DNA of 64,000 bases from Fusarium oxysporum f. sp. lycopersici 4287. Its lineage: Eukaryota > Ascomycota > Sordariomycetes > Hypocreales > Nectriaceae. The position numbers and the translations under genes were made by a program. The stretch covers positions 824,787 through 888,786 of the forward strand of contig NC_030986.1 in assembly GCF_000149955.1 (NCBI RefSeq). Reading direction: 5' to 3'. The notes beneath the pieces are model-generated. The model worked only from the letters and a program-made list of their open reading frames with translations. It was not told the origin of the DNA and made no database searches. Shown here in pieces: positions 1 to 11,339 of the stretch (its first letter is position 1; every line of letters starts with the position of its first letter).

Positions 1-663
1 ATTACTCATTTGCACTTCCCGTCATGGCCTGACTTTGGTACACCTGCACAGCCATCGCACCTGTTGGCGCTGGTTGAGCTGGCCAATGTCATGCAACGTT
101 CTGCCCTCCCTGTTGAGACTTCTTCGGTTGTGGGATCCAAGATTACGTCACTTGAGTCACTTCCAATTACATGGTACGATGAGCCCGAGGCCGATTCTCG
201 AGCACGACCAATGCTGGTACACTGTTCCGCTGGATGTGGTCGTACTGGGACATTCTGCACTGTCGACAGTGTTATTGATATGTTGAAGCGTCAGCGACAG
301 GCCAAGATGGATTCGGTACGATCTCGTGATCATGACGGAGATGTCAACATGGGCGAGAACGGGGACATGTCACCCCGCTCTACCAAGCACTTTAACTTTT
401 TTACCCCTGGTCAAAGATCCAACATGGAGCGAAAGGTAGCTCGAGGCGGCGCAAACATCAACATCGACTGGTTATACGACGATAGCGTGGATCTCATCCA
501 GAAGACGGTGGAGGATTTCCGAGAGCAACGACTCAGCATGGTGCAGAGCCTGCGACAGTATGTTCTCTGCTATGAGACAGTCCTCGAATGGGTAACGAGG
601 ATGAACGAGCGAGCGTCAAGCGCTCCAAACGGACGACTACGAAGTGGCAGCCTTCGCCACTAG
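1..663 (+). CDS. Protein tyrosine phosphatase, C-terminal part (5' end outside the window)
   Basis: The frame is open from base 1 to a TAG at 661-663, and no initiator is in view, so this is the last ~220 residues of a longer protein. The classical PTP signature HCSAGCGRTG (HCx5R) is encoded from base 220; the Cys codon at 223-225 would be the phosphocysteine nucleophile and the following Arg binds phosphate. A WPD motif (WPDFG) lies near the left edge, as expected for the mobile loop carrying the general acid. An acidic, low-complexity insert follows the P-loop (roughly bases 310-440), then a helical segment with a QTVEDFREQR-like stretch, typical of the end of the catalytic domain. The role would be dephosphorylation of phosphotyrosine in signalling proteins; fungal relatives of Pyp1/Pyp2 act on MAP kinases, but I cannot tell which paralog this is from the fragment. 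Confidence 0.87.
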   Translation: MTHLHFPSWPDFGTPAQPSHLLALVELANVMQRSALPVETSSVVGSKITSLESLPITWYDEPEADSRARPMLVHCSAGCGRTGTFCTVDSVIDMLKRQRQAKMDSVRSRDHDGDVNMGENGDMSPRSTKHFNFFTPGQRSNMERKVARGGANINIDWLYDDSVDLIQKTVEDFREQRLSMVQSLRQYVLCYETVLEWVTRMNERASSAPNGRLRSGSLRH

Positions 664-2660
664 AACCAGGATGCATCACGAATAAGTAACGGTTATTATG
701 GAGCACACTTGCATAGGGCACATGGAATAATGCAACAAACGGAAACTGGATGGATGGTACAGGCGTTTAATGGTACAGCTGCGTATGATTCTATAAGGAG
801 GCTAGCACAGCGAGCATGCAATGCTTATGAAAGAGACATTATAAAAAATCAACGTTGAGGGGGACCTTGGTTTGATACTTACTATGAGTAGGATTGGTTC
901 TTAGGGTTTTCTGTATAGTAGAACAAAAAGGTATGATGGAAGGGGAACGGAGCAACCTTGGAATCATTGGACTTGCATAGTAGGATCATGAAAGGCTACA
1001 TTGCGTGTGCGATTACCATTGCGAGAAATTCGTTTATGTGAGATGTATGATAACAGAATAGGTCAAGTTAATTTGTAGTAAAATAACTTATACTATGGTC
1101 CTGAGGATATGGAGCCACGTCTGGATATATCACATATTATCGTGGAGCTATGTTAGCCCATCAATACAACAACAATAGAGAATGTTGTTATTCCAAATAT
1201 ATCGATTTTCCAATTGGCCCTTGTATCTATCACGCGAGATGTCGAGGCGCATATGGGCCCAATTGCAGCAAGTCACCCATAATGGCACAATGCACCATCG
1301 CAATCTTGGCTCCGGAAAGCGTCACGGGAGGGGAAACACGTGTGATGACGTCGCATCGAGTACACATGCATGAATCTGGGGGGGATGGGCTTTTCGGTAA
1401 ACCAAAGATAGAAATGTCATGGCTGGGGTATGAGACGAGACGAGACGGGCATGACCGGGCTGGGGCTGGGGGGGCGCTTCGGTACAGCGGGAAAGGGCCT
1501 CGTTTCAGTAATCGTCGACTAACAGTAGAAGAGGAAACGGATAAGGTTAGTTGATTTGCAGAATTGATGTGATTGATAATCGTGGAGACATGGTTCTGGT
1601 GGGTTCTTTGGAATGGATTAGAGCTCATCTTATAAGCTGACCTAACGAAACTCGACTCGCTATCGTGGACTTGCTGTAAGCCAGTGAGCGAGTCCACTGA
1701 AGTTTAGTGGCCCAGCCCCAGGCTCTCCAGCCCAGGGATTCTGATACATGCCCTGTCCATTGTCCACTGTCCACGAAGCCGGGGCGTCAAAGTTTCACAA
1801 TGTTCCAAGGAAAAAAGGGTTCTCCTTGGAGTAACAACAAAAGAAGAAGAAAAAACGCCCATGCTTTTTGGTACTCGAAACTGGAACCTTCCCTCCTTCT
1901 TGTTAACCCCCCACTTCCCTCCCCTCCCACTCTGTACATATCCCTTTAAGGTAGTCGCGGCGCATGCATCCATCTCATCGTCCTTGAACGGGTGCCTTCC
2001 CTTTCGTCGTCGCAAGCAGTGGAAAGAGCGGCACTTGGAAGCCACCAACTGCATATGCAACTGCAACTACAACAACGGGAAAGTGCGAGTCCAACGATAA
2101 GGAATTACACTTCATTGGCTTGACTCCCCCGCCTTCACCTGGCACTCAGTGTCTTCTACTGTTTTCCCTCCTCCAACCTCACTCACTTCCATTCTTTTCT
2201 CTTTCCATCTTATCTTTATTCACAATAGCCTGACGCTTCTGTAAGCGTTTAATAAACGGCTTGTGCAATACTTATATTCTGTCCCCCGCATTCCCCTCGT
2301 TTCTACCCATCTGCGCCTTATTTATTATACGCTTTCATCGCGACTTATTGCGCAGTCTCTCATTTCAACCCTTCATCCATTCTTTGGTGGGCTCGTTTAG
2401 CGGATTTGAGACTTCCCCGTTTTAGCCTTTTGCTGCTGATTCAGAACCACCCACGGATCCCACTGCGCCACCAGAGTTGCCCTGACGAAACGCTCCTAGT
2501 CTCTCGACTCTGCTTTACGCTTTCAGCGCCCAGCCTGACCTCAAACCGGCCTCCCCCGTTTGGGCGTCGACAAGACGAATCTCCCGCGCTGGGATTGACT
2601 TTACTTTTACCATTGATTTATTCTTTGGTAACTTCACAACACAACCATTCAGCGGTGGCC
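664..2660. other. Intergenic region: PTP 3' side and SOK1-like promoter/5' UTR
   Basis: No convincing gene. The open frames here are short, lack protein-like composition and overlap on both strands. The segment 2100-2400 is rich in C/T runs, as is common just upstream of fungal transcription starts. The frame of the next gene is open upstream of its ATG to 2406 but contains no earlier ATG. A CACGTG at about 1337 is followed closely by TGACGTCG; the palindromes are visible but no function is claimed. Confidence 0.5.
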
Positions 2661-5600
2661 ATGTCACATCTGCCATCAGCCGCTGACACGATGCGCCGCC
2701 TCTCCCACGACCTCGCGGAGCCGCCGCGCAATATCGAGGAGTCCAACGGTGCGCCCTCGGACCACGAAATAGAAGATACACTAGATCTCTCCATGCCTCC
2801 TCCCGATGAGGAAGACGATGTCCTAGATGACGATTCGAGAATTTATACACCACCTCCCCACATTGCCGCTCGCTTCTATCGCCCAACGCAGGCTCGTCGC
2901 AGAGATTCGGCTGCCTCGTCGCGCCGCAACTCAATCTCGTCTGCCCACTCGCGATGCTCCTCTATTCAACCATCAAGTCACCGTGGAGGTGAACAGAGCA
3001 AGCATGTCGCTCAACATCTTCGCCGCGCCTCTTTTCTTGAGGACCGCAGGGCGCGACTTGCCGATCGAGCGGCGCATGCCGAAAAGGTTCGTCTTCGAGC
3101 GGCCCTGGCTAAAGCGACTCATCGAGATACTTCACTATCGGAGGAGCGAGCCATAGCGGCACAGCAGGCCAGGGAGCGCAATTTGGCAGAGATTGTCGCC
3201 AATTGTGCGGACGAGGTTAAGAAGGCAAAGCAGGTTGCCGAATTTATGAAGGAGAAGCGAGAGCAGGACATTTCCCGATTGAAGGCTCAGATCGAGGAGC
3301 GAATGGCTGAGGCAGAAAGACGAAGGGAGGAACTACGTACCAAGAACGCGTCTAAGCGGAGTCGCGGGCAGAGTATTATGGCCAGGAAGCCCACAGACCC
3401 CATGCCCGATGTTGAGCAAGAGAGACGCAAGCCCACCGAAGAGGAAGCCACAAGAAGTATCCAGTGGTGGTGGCGTGGCTGCCTCCGAAAGAGAGCCATC
3501 TCCGAGTTCAACAACCTCGGCTTGACTGTGGATGGCATCAGAGATACACACTTCGATACTGTCGTTGAGCTCCTGGCCCAGGAGCGGGTCCTTGTTATTA
3601 CGGCACAGTTGCTTAGACTATGTGGTCTCGAGGAGGGTGAAACTGGTTCGGTTGGCGAGATGACAGCTGTTCGCACGTTTCTCAGTGCCTTCTTGATCCT
3701 TGGTCATCCCAATCAAGTTCTCAGCAACAAGAACGACAATGGCGACGAGGACGTCGTCGATGTACTCACTTCTCACCGACTGCCCTCTACGGATCTTGCC
3801 AATCCTCAATTGCAGGACTTGGTAGGCAAGGCGCGAGACTTGCTCATTTCTTTTGAGAATATCCTGTCTCGCTTGACATCCGCCAACAAGTACACCATGC
3901 CACCTGCACTCAAGAAGACTCTTCCTGAGGCGTATGCCACTTTCTACAATGCTTTCATCGCCTGGAAATCCCGAGATTCTAATGCCTTGATCGAGGTTAT
4001 GCTCATGCAGTTTGTTGAGCTTGACGCAATCTATCACACCGTCAAGGACACAACTGACGATGCTGCCACGGCTCTTTACAAGAAGAGCATCCAAGACAAC
4101 CAGTTGATGCTCATAGTGCGGATCAAGAAACTAGCAGGTGCAGAAAAGGGCAAAAAGATGATATTTGACGCGGTTGCCGAAGCCCGCAAAGCTCGCTCTA
4201 TCAAGAAGAAGACCGGAGACACAAAGCCCCGTGTGGCTGAGAACGCACCCGGAGAAGCATCTGAGGCAGCCAACAGTCTGGTCTCATCCGAGTCGCAAAC
4301 ACTGACTCCTCCTGCAACACCGGCCAGCAAAGCCCAGGAGAAGGCTCCTGCGCCCAAGACCGGCCTCAATGGTCTGTTGCCTAATAACAGGATTGTGGTG
4401 CATGAGTTGGCTATCAACAAGGAATACCAGCTCTCGCCTGACGAATACAGAGAACAGCAATCGGAACGTTCGAAATTTATATATATGCAGATGCGGACCA
4501 CTATGAGAGATGACGATAGTGGGATCAATTTCCAGGTTTTCGCTCTTATCGCAAGCTACATTAAGGAAAGGCTCCAGCGTTTGCTCAAACCGGGCAACTC
4601 CATGTATAACCTGATTGGTGAAATTCTAGACCCCGAGATGGCAGAGCGGCAATTCGCCCTCGGCAACTTCTCATATGAGAAGTTCTTTACTGCCATGTCG
4701 TCACTTCTGCCCAAACTCTGTGCCCCTTTTCGCGATGAAGAGGTTCAGGACTTGATCCAGAACAAACTGGCAGACGGCGACATTATCGATCGAGTTGAGG
4801 CCCTCAACGGGTTCATTGATGTGATGCTCTGCGACTACATCAACTATCTTTTGCGAAGTGCTGCACCTCAGCTTATCCAATCCGCGGCGCCATATGAGGC
4901 TAAGAGGTTCGCCGAGGATGTTGAGAAAGGTCAGCTTGGCCTTGCAGCAGCTGAGGCGACATGGAAGGCTTCCCGAGCAAAGGTTCTTGCAGAAGTTCAG
5001 AAGAGGGACCCAGAGGGAATCAACCATCCGAGGTCGCGACCGAATGCTGGAAAGTTCTATGCACAGATGCTCGTAGACATCTTTACCAGGATCTCCCCCC
5101 CGCCCATTGAGGAGGTTCCAGAGATGCTTCGACTAGATTACAATCGCATCGGCCAAGTCTCTACCACCATTCAGCGAGTCATTACCGCCGGCGCTGTTCT
5201 GTTGCAGTGCAAAAACCTCCTGAAGCGGGATGTTCGGTCTTCGTGGAAGATGGAAGCATCACGCATCATGGCGGTTCTCGAGGCGGGTCATCCTCTCCAA
5301 GCTACTGTGGACGGCGTCATGGCTGCCCTCGAATCTGGAAGATCGATGCCGACGGCGACCAAGAGCCACCTCCGCGCTCTTGTTACTAAGGTTCTGACTG
5401 CCAGTCAAGACATGGCACAGAACGGAAACGAGCCTAGAGAACCTGTCTTGCGACTTTTGCTCACCCGTCTTCGTAGCAACATTCTTGCCCGCCTCGCTGC
5501 TGGATCAGCAAGTGAGAAGGTCAAGGCGGCCAACACGGCTGGCGAGAAGCTAGCCAGTCTCGGACTCTCTGAGTTTGTTGATCGAGTTAGAGAGATATCG

Positions 5601-5699
5601 AACTTACTAGAGAAGATTGGAACGGTTGACAGAGCAGCCCATGGGCCTTGGTGGGATGCCGTAGCAACAAAGGTTGAGCAAGAAGAGATGTCGGCTTAG
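2661..5699 (+). CDS. SOK1: SOK1/Tcp11 family protein
   Basis: Intronless frame of 1,012 residues from the ATG at 2661; the frame stays open ~85 codons further upstream but holds no earlier ATG, so I start here. The N-terminal ~200 residues are acidic, then Ser/Arg-rich and disordered. Residues ~150-260 are strongly charged and probably coiled coil (many E/K/R, e.g. EERMAEAERRREELR). The conserved part begins around WWWRGCLRKRAISEFNNLGL and continues with the helical block VTAQLLRL...FLSAFLILGHPN, typical of the Tcp11/Sok1 family. A Thr/Pro/Ala-rich linker (about residues 610-660) separates it from a second helical region that runs to the end. Yeast Sok1 is a multicopy suppressor of cAMP-dependent kinase loss and mouse Tcp11 is linked to sperm PKA signalling; the molecular activity is unclear. 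The family call rests on recognition of these blocks, without a search. Confidence 0.83.
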   Translation: MSHLPSAADTMRRLSHDLAEPPRNIEESNGAPSDHEIEDTLDLSMPPPDEEDDVLDDDSRIYTPPPHIAARFYRPTQARRRDSAASSRRNSISSAHSRCSSIQPSSHRGGEQSKHVAQHLRRASFLEDRRARLADRAAHAEKVRLRAALAKATHRDTSLSEERAIAAQQARERNLAEIVANCADEVKKAKQVAEFMKEKREQDISRLKAQIEERMAEAERRREELRTKNASKRSRGQSIMARKPTDPMPDVEQERRKPTEEEATRSIQWWWRGCLRKRAISEFNNLGLTVDGIRDTHFDTVVELLAQERVLVITAQLLRLCGLEEGETGSVGEMTAVRTFLSAFLILGHPNQVLSNKNDNGDEDVVDVLTSHRLPSTDLANPQLQDLVGKARDLLISFENILSRLTSANKYTMPPALKKTLPEAYATFYNAFIAWKSRDSNALIEVMLMQFVELDAIYHTVKDTTDDAATALYKKSIQDNQLMLIVRIKKLAGAEKGKKMIFDAVAEARKARSIKKKTGDTKPRVAENAPGEASEAANSLVSSESQTLTPPATPASKAQEKAPAPKTGLNGLLPNNRIVVHELAINKEYQLSPDEYREQQSERSKFIYMQMRTTMRDDDSGINFQVFALIASYIKERLQRLLKPGNSMYNLIGEILDPEMAERQFALGNFSYEKFFTAMSSLLPKLCAPFRDEEVQDLIQNKLADGDIIDRVEALNGFIDVMLCDYINYLLRSAAPQLIQSAAPYEAKRFAEDVEKGQLGLAAAEATWKASRAKVLAEVQKRDPEGINHPRSRPNAGKFYAQMLVDIFTRISPPPIEEVPEMLRLDYNRIGQVSTTIQRVITAGAVLLQCKNLLKRDVRSSWKMEASRIMAVLEAGHPLQATVDGVMAALESGRSMPTATKSHLRALVTKVLTASQDMAQNGNEPREPVLRLLLTRLRSNILARLAAGSASEKVKAANTAGEKLASLGLSEFVDRVREISNLLEKIGTVDRAAHGPWWDAVATKVEQEEMSA

Positions 5700-7338
5700 A
5701 TGTAATGGGTTGGATTGTTTTGATAGGGATTATGCATGATGAGCAACAAGGATGCATGGTATTTGGAGGTTAGCATTTGATCTTTTCAATCAGGCAGGAA
5801 TAGGTTTGCTTTTACTGGGAAGCGCTTTTGAACTTGGGTTGCATGGCGTACTGGTATGGAAAGCCAATATGGCTCACTTGGTGGGATTGGATCAAGCTTG
5901 CCCCTTCAAAGAAGTGTGGCAGTGTTGATGGGTAGCTTATGGGATCGGCAAATTTCTTTTTGGCTGGAATAATGGATAGAATGTCATTTCAACTGAGCGC
6001 TAGAAGCGTAAACTATATCTGATTTCTGAATTGAATCATGAGAGAGCAACAGCAAGCATTGTGACAACTGGACTTGTGACCATCATGACTTGGGTATCGT
6101 TGTGTCTAAGCAATGAGGATATTTACCCTGAAGATTGACTAAGAAAGCACAAAATAAAGAAGTCTTGTAAATTTTTAGGATATTCCATCCTAAGTTTATC
6201 TTAAGCTCTTTGAGGTCACAATGAAGGCAAGCTCTGTTGTCCTTGATCCTCTCCCAGTTTGCTTCATATCTCAAGCCCATGAATCCACTTTTGGTGACGT
6301 GGACTTTGTGTTGTTCATTGAAATGATCTCTGTATTTAGTAGCCGACTCGATATCATTGTGGTTACGCTCGCTCCTCTTGGATCACCACGAGTTACCCTA
6401 TCTCATGATATACAGTGCAAATAATTGTCATGACACAATACACACGGCTCGGCATCTCGCTTGTCGCCGGCAATACGGCATACCAAACGGCCCTGAGCTT
6501 TACGTTGACCCGAAAATTTCGACACAGCATCGACACTCTCTTAATACTGATACGATACTGGGGGCAGCTACGCTACAAAAGTGCCATCAATGGGGGCTCT
6601 CAGTTGCTAAAAGAGGATATCATTGGCATCCCGTAAGAGTTCACCTATCAACGACCTGCCCAATTGCGACGGCGCATCACTCCTGAAAAGGGTGAGGATC
6701 CGGGCCAAAATGTCGTCCTCAAAGGGCCTTTTGCGACATCTGCCTCTGCCTCTACGTCTGTGGAGCAACTGTAGCCCACTATCGGTGATTACACGGCAGA
6801 CGGCACCCTCTGTATCTGTTTCTCAAGAAATTGTCAACTGTGGCATCTTCTCGAGAGGACTTGCTTCACTTGTAAATGGTCAAGCGAAGCCGTTGAATAG
6901 TCGCCGTGATAATGGACGGCCTATGCCAATCGGTATTCGGAGGTACGTTATCCCTTCCATCATAGACTTCCCGTCTCCTCCGTTCGAGACAGAGAATGGA
7001 GAGAGGGGCAGCTGGGATCTTAACGGAAACCGGCCCACACCCCACTAACCGCGGGGTCCTACACGGCAACGCATCATCACGCTCTTGTTTGCTCTGCTTA
7101 GTCCATTGCCCTTTTGTTAAGCTATATCTTGCCGTCTGTTCCACTCTCACATCATCTGTTCCCTTCAATTTCTCCTCTATTCTCATTATACCCCATTGTT
7201 CTTGTGAACAACCCGCCCACTCGAGACTCGCTAAGCTAAAGCTCAGAGCTATAGCTTGCTAACACCACAAACAGCCTTGTTCCCAAGATCTCTGATCGAG
7301 CTTGTTCCGCCCACGCCAGACTCGCCCGCAACGAAACA
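5700..7338. other. Intergenic region: SOK1-like 3' UTR and aminopeptidase promoter
   Basis: No supportable gene. Short frames on both strands have no recognisable motif. The last ~250 bases before 7339 are pyrimidine-rich (CTCTTGTTTGCTCTGC-like, CATCATCTGTTCCC-like), as expected for a fungal core promoter and leader. Confidence 0.5.
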
Positions 7339-10080
7339 ATGACTGACCGCGATGTTCTCCCCGAAAATGTCAAGCCTAAGCACTATGACCTCTCCTTGAG
7401 GGATCTCGAGTTCACCAACTGGACTTATAAGGGAACCGTTACGTACGTCACGCCGCCTCTACCCCTCATCGTGAAGCTAGCTCTGACTGCTCTACAGTAT
7501 CGACTCGGAAATCACAAAGCCCACCAAGGAGATCATCGTCAACACTCTCGAGCTCAAGCTCTCTCACGCCAAGGTCTCCGTCGACTCCAAGACATTCGAA
7601 TCTACGAAGTTCAACTATGACTCCAAGGCTCAACGCTCTACCATCACCTTTGACGAGGAGCTTCCTGTCGCTTCCAAGGCTTCCCTGATTATCGAGTTCG
7701 AGGGTATCATCAACAATGAGATGGCTGGTTTCTACCGCAGCAAGTACAAGCCTGCCGAGACTCCTTCTGCTTCGGTTCCCAGCGATGGTGAATGGCACTA
7801 TATGTTCAGCACACAGTTCGAGGCTTGCGATGCTCGCCGAGCTTTCCCTTGCTTCGACGAGCCCAACCTCAAGGCCACTTTCGATTTCGAGATTGAGATT
7901 CCTTCCGACCAGGTTGCTCTGAGCAACATGCCTGTCAAGGAGACTCGACCTTCCAAGGATGGCTGGAACATTGTATCATTCGAGACCTCTCCTGTCATGA
8001 GCACTTACCTACTGGCCTGGGCTGTCGGTGACTTTGAGTATATCGAGGCTTTCACCGACCGCAAGTACGACGGCAAGCAGATTCCTGTCCGTGTCTACAC
8101 CACCCGTGGTCTCAAGGAGCAGGGTCAGTGGGCTCTCGAGCACGCCCCCAAGATCATTGACTTCTTTTCCGAGATCTTCGACATTGACTACCCTCTGCCC
8201 AAGTCCGATTTGATTGCTGTTCACGAGTTCACTCACGGCGCTATGGAGAACTGGGGTCTCGTCACCTACCGTACTACCCAGGTTCTCTACGATGAAAAGA
8301 CCTCTGATCCTCGATTCAAGAACGCTGTCGCCTATGTCGTCGCTCACGAGCTTGCTCACCAGTGGTTCGGCAACCTTGTCACCATGGACTGGTGGGATGA
8401 GCTCTGGCTCAATGAGGGTTTCGCTACCTGGGTCGGCTGGCACGCTGTTGACCACCTGCACCCTGACTGGCAAGTCTGGGCTCAGTTTGTTAACGAGGGT
8501 ATGGAGGCTGCTTTCCGTCTGGATGGTATCCGTGCCAGTCACCCTATCCACGTTCCTGTCCGAGATGCTCTTGATGTTAACCAGATTTTCGACTCCATCA
8601 GCTACCTTAAGGGTTGCTCTGCCATCCGCATGCTTGCCAACCACCTTGGTGTCGAGACTTTCCTCAAGGGTGTTTCTAACTACCTGAAGGCTCACGCCTA
8701 TGGAAACGCTAAGACTACAGCTCTATGGAACGCTCTTGGTGAGGCCTCTGGCAAGAATGTCACTGAGCTTATGCACCCTTGGATCTCCAAGATCGGTCAC
8801 CCTGTCCTTACCGTTGCTGAGGAGCCTGGTCAGATCTCTGTCAAGCAGTCCCGATTCCTGTCTACTGGTGATGTTAAGCCTGAGGATGACACCACTACTT
8901 GGTGGGTTCCTCTCGGCCTCGAGGGCAAGAAGGACCACGCCGGTATCGCCTCTCTGTCTCTTACCACCAAGGAGGATACCATCCGTGACGTCGACGAGGA
9001 CTTCTACAAGCTGAACAGCGGTGCCACTGGTTTCTACCGCGTCAACTACCCCCCTGAGCGCCTCGCCAAGCTTAGCAATCAGCTAGACAAGCTCAGCACC
9101 GAGGACAAGATCTCTATCATTGGTTCCACCGCCGACCTTGCCTTTGCCGGCAACGGCACCACCCCTGCTTTGCTGACCTTCCTCGAGGGATTCGGCAAGG
9201 AGAACCACACTCTGGTCTGGCGCCAGGTTCTTGACTCCATCGGTGGTGTCAAGTCCGTTTTCGGAGAGGACGAGTCTATCAAGAAGGCTCTGGATAAGTT
9301 CACACTGAAGCTCATTGATGAGAAGGTCAAGGAGGTTGGTTGGGAGTTCCCTGAGGGCGAGGACTACCTCACCGGTATCTTGCGAAAGGAGATCATTGGT
9401 GTTGCTGTTGCGTGCGGCCACCCTGCGTAAGTTTCTTGTATCCGTAGCTTGACTGGACTAACATGAGTAGTGTGACTGAGGAGGCCCTGAAGCGCTTCAA
9501 CACCTGGGTCGAGAACCCCGAAGCTGGATCCATCCCCGCTCCTCTCCGTGTTGCCGTCTGGCGCGCTGCTATCATGAAGGAGCCTGCCCGAACTGTTGAG
9601 ATTCTCAAGAAGGAGTGGTTCAACACCAAGTCTATCGACGGCAAGCTACTTTCCCTCAGTGTTCTTGGCACTGTCAAGGATGCTGAGCTCCTGGCCAAGG
9701 AGGTCATTCCCTTCAACTTCAACGAGTCTCCTCCCTCCAACGCCGTCCCTGCCGGAGACATGCACGTTCTCGGTGGCTCTGTCGCTAGCAACGTCATTGG
9801 CCGTCCTTTGCAATGGCAGTTCATGCAGGACAACTGGGATGCCGTCATCACCAAGCTTGGCAACCCTGTTGTTGTCGACCGATACATGAAGCTCAGTCTT
9901 GGCAGCTTCACCAATGTGTCTGCTGTTGACGAGATTGAGAAGTTTATGGCCGACAAGGATACCAGCAGCTTCAACCGAACTCTGGAGACTGTCAAGGATA
10001 AGATCCGTGGACGTGCTGCGTACCGCGAGCGTGACTCTGAGAAGCTCAAGGAGTGGCTCAGCGCTCATGGATATGCTTGA
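7339..10080 (+). CDS. APE2: M1-family zinc aminopeptidase (Ape2/Aap1 type)
   Basis: Three exons, 7339-7442, 7498-9426 and 9471-10080, join in phase to give 880 residues; both introns (55 and 44 bp) are GT-AG. The enzyme removes N-terminal amino acids from peptides. The exopeptidase motif GAMEN is at residues 282-286. The zinc site is HELAHQW with His318 and His322, the catalytic Glu319 and the third ligand Glu341 in WLNEGFATW, i.e. HEXXH-X18-E. The N-terminal beta domain (NWTYKGTVT, then FDEELPVASKA) and the C-terminal ERAP1-like helical domain (from about residue 540) are both present, so the protein looks complete. Its length matches fungal cytosolic leucyl/alanyl aminopeptidases. No signal peptide is visible, which argues for a cytosolic or vacuole-targeted form. 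The ATG at 7339 is preceded by a typical A-rich context (AACGAAACA). An AATAAA-like element lies at about 10114. Confidence 0.95.
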
Positions 10081-10452
10081 CTGTGTAAACTATGATGTTG
10101 GAAGCATGTTTGTAATAAAAGTTAAATACCATTGAAATATGACGACCATTGAGATTCTTGAAAGTTTGGCTCGAATCGTTTGGAACCGCTGAATAGTTTC
10201 TGTTAGGACCCGAAAACGACATTGACGCAACTGAAACGGCACATCTCCATTATGTTCAAAGATGCAGATTTAACAGCTTCTGCCCACAGTAAGTCAGCTT
10301 GGCTTCTGGTGTCACTTATCCATTACCATGACGATGTTGGTGATTTGGCCTGAGTCGAAAATTCAGACCGAAAGTCAGAAAATGTACAATATAGTACCAA
10401 ATTCTGATCTCAGTCTCAACGATTCCACAGCAGGTTCTTCGGAACCTTGATC

Positions 10453-10543
10453 GGTCTGGTGGTCTAGTGGTATGATTCTCGCTTAGGGAAAACCCTACAG
10501 CATAGCTTGCGAGAGGTCCCGGGTTCAATCCCCGGCCAGACCC
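10453..10543 (+). tRNA. tRNA-Pro (anticodon AGG) with a 19-nt intron
   Basis: The acceptor stem pairs GGTCTGG (10453-10459) with CCAGACC (10536-10542), with C as discriminator. The T arm is CCGGG-TTCAATC-CCCGG (10519-10535). The anticodon stem is CTCGC (10478-10482) with GCGAG (10509-10513). The anticodon AGG is at 10485-10487. A 19-nt intron (10489-10507) sits after position 37, the canonical place for tRNA introns, and contains CCCT that can pair with the anticodon region. After A-to-I editing the anticodon would read CCU, CCC and CCA proline codons. Confidence 0.96.
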
Positions 10544-11339
10544 TTTCTTTTGCATTTTTGACATCAAACTTGGCGGGAAATTGTTCCTTTCTAGCATTCG
10601 TAACGATTTCTCACCTCACGATGCTGCGTTGAGTGGAACGTGATTCCTTTTGAGGCATGTTATAACGAGGTGCGTGCGGTGTCGACTGTGACTCTTTTCC
10701 AACTTTTCACTTTGGGTGAACAGTGAAGAAATGCTTCGACAACATATGAATACATCCTCTGGATAGAGTCAGAAGCTCCAGTCAGAGAAAACTCAAGATC
10801 AATGCTAAGACAGCTTATGCTAGTCATTGAGACTTAGCTGGCCTGCCAACGAACATCTCCAGCTGCCGACGTACCAATAGATGAATGACTGACGCAGGAG
10901 ACAGTGGCTCGGTAGGTGATGAAGACCATGAGACAAGAGGAGATCAGTAGACATGAGAAAGACAATGACTCAAGGTCTCAAATTGACGAGCAATAGCTGA
11001 GTCAAGAAAAAATATCCTTACAACTAGAATTCATGTCCTTAAAGATCATGAAAATGGCAAAGCTTTAGAGCAGAGCTTGATTGGAGCATGTCTTTGATGG
11101 ACTGGATAAGGAGGTACTGGGCCTTTCCATCTTTCTGAATAGACTTCAAGATGACAGGCAGGACTTTCGGAACATTATAGACAACAGTGAGGATAGAGCT
11201 GGATGGTGTAAACTCCTCAACTCTCGGGCAGTCTTAGGAGATGTACACAACTACAATCAGTCACTGGATAGTGATATGCGGGCATTCTCATCTTTGAACA
11301 AGCAAAAGCATATGCATTAATTCATAACTATGTCCTTAA
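10544..11339. other. Intergenic region after tRNA-Pro
   Basis: No supportable gene. A 79-codon frame at 11081-11320 (+) has plausible composition but no recognisable motif. It lies just downstream of the convergent lipase gene and may be its 3' UTR or antisense. Confidence 0.45.

Noticed and set aside
2406..2660. Upstream extension of the SOK1-like frame
   Set aside because: Begins at TTG; no ATG occurs before 2661, so I treat it as leader.
8009..8695. 228-codon minus-strand frame opposite the aminopeptidase
   Set aside because: Antisense shadow of a codon-biased conserved enzyme; no motif of its own.
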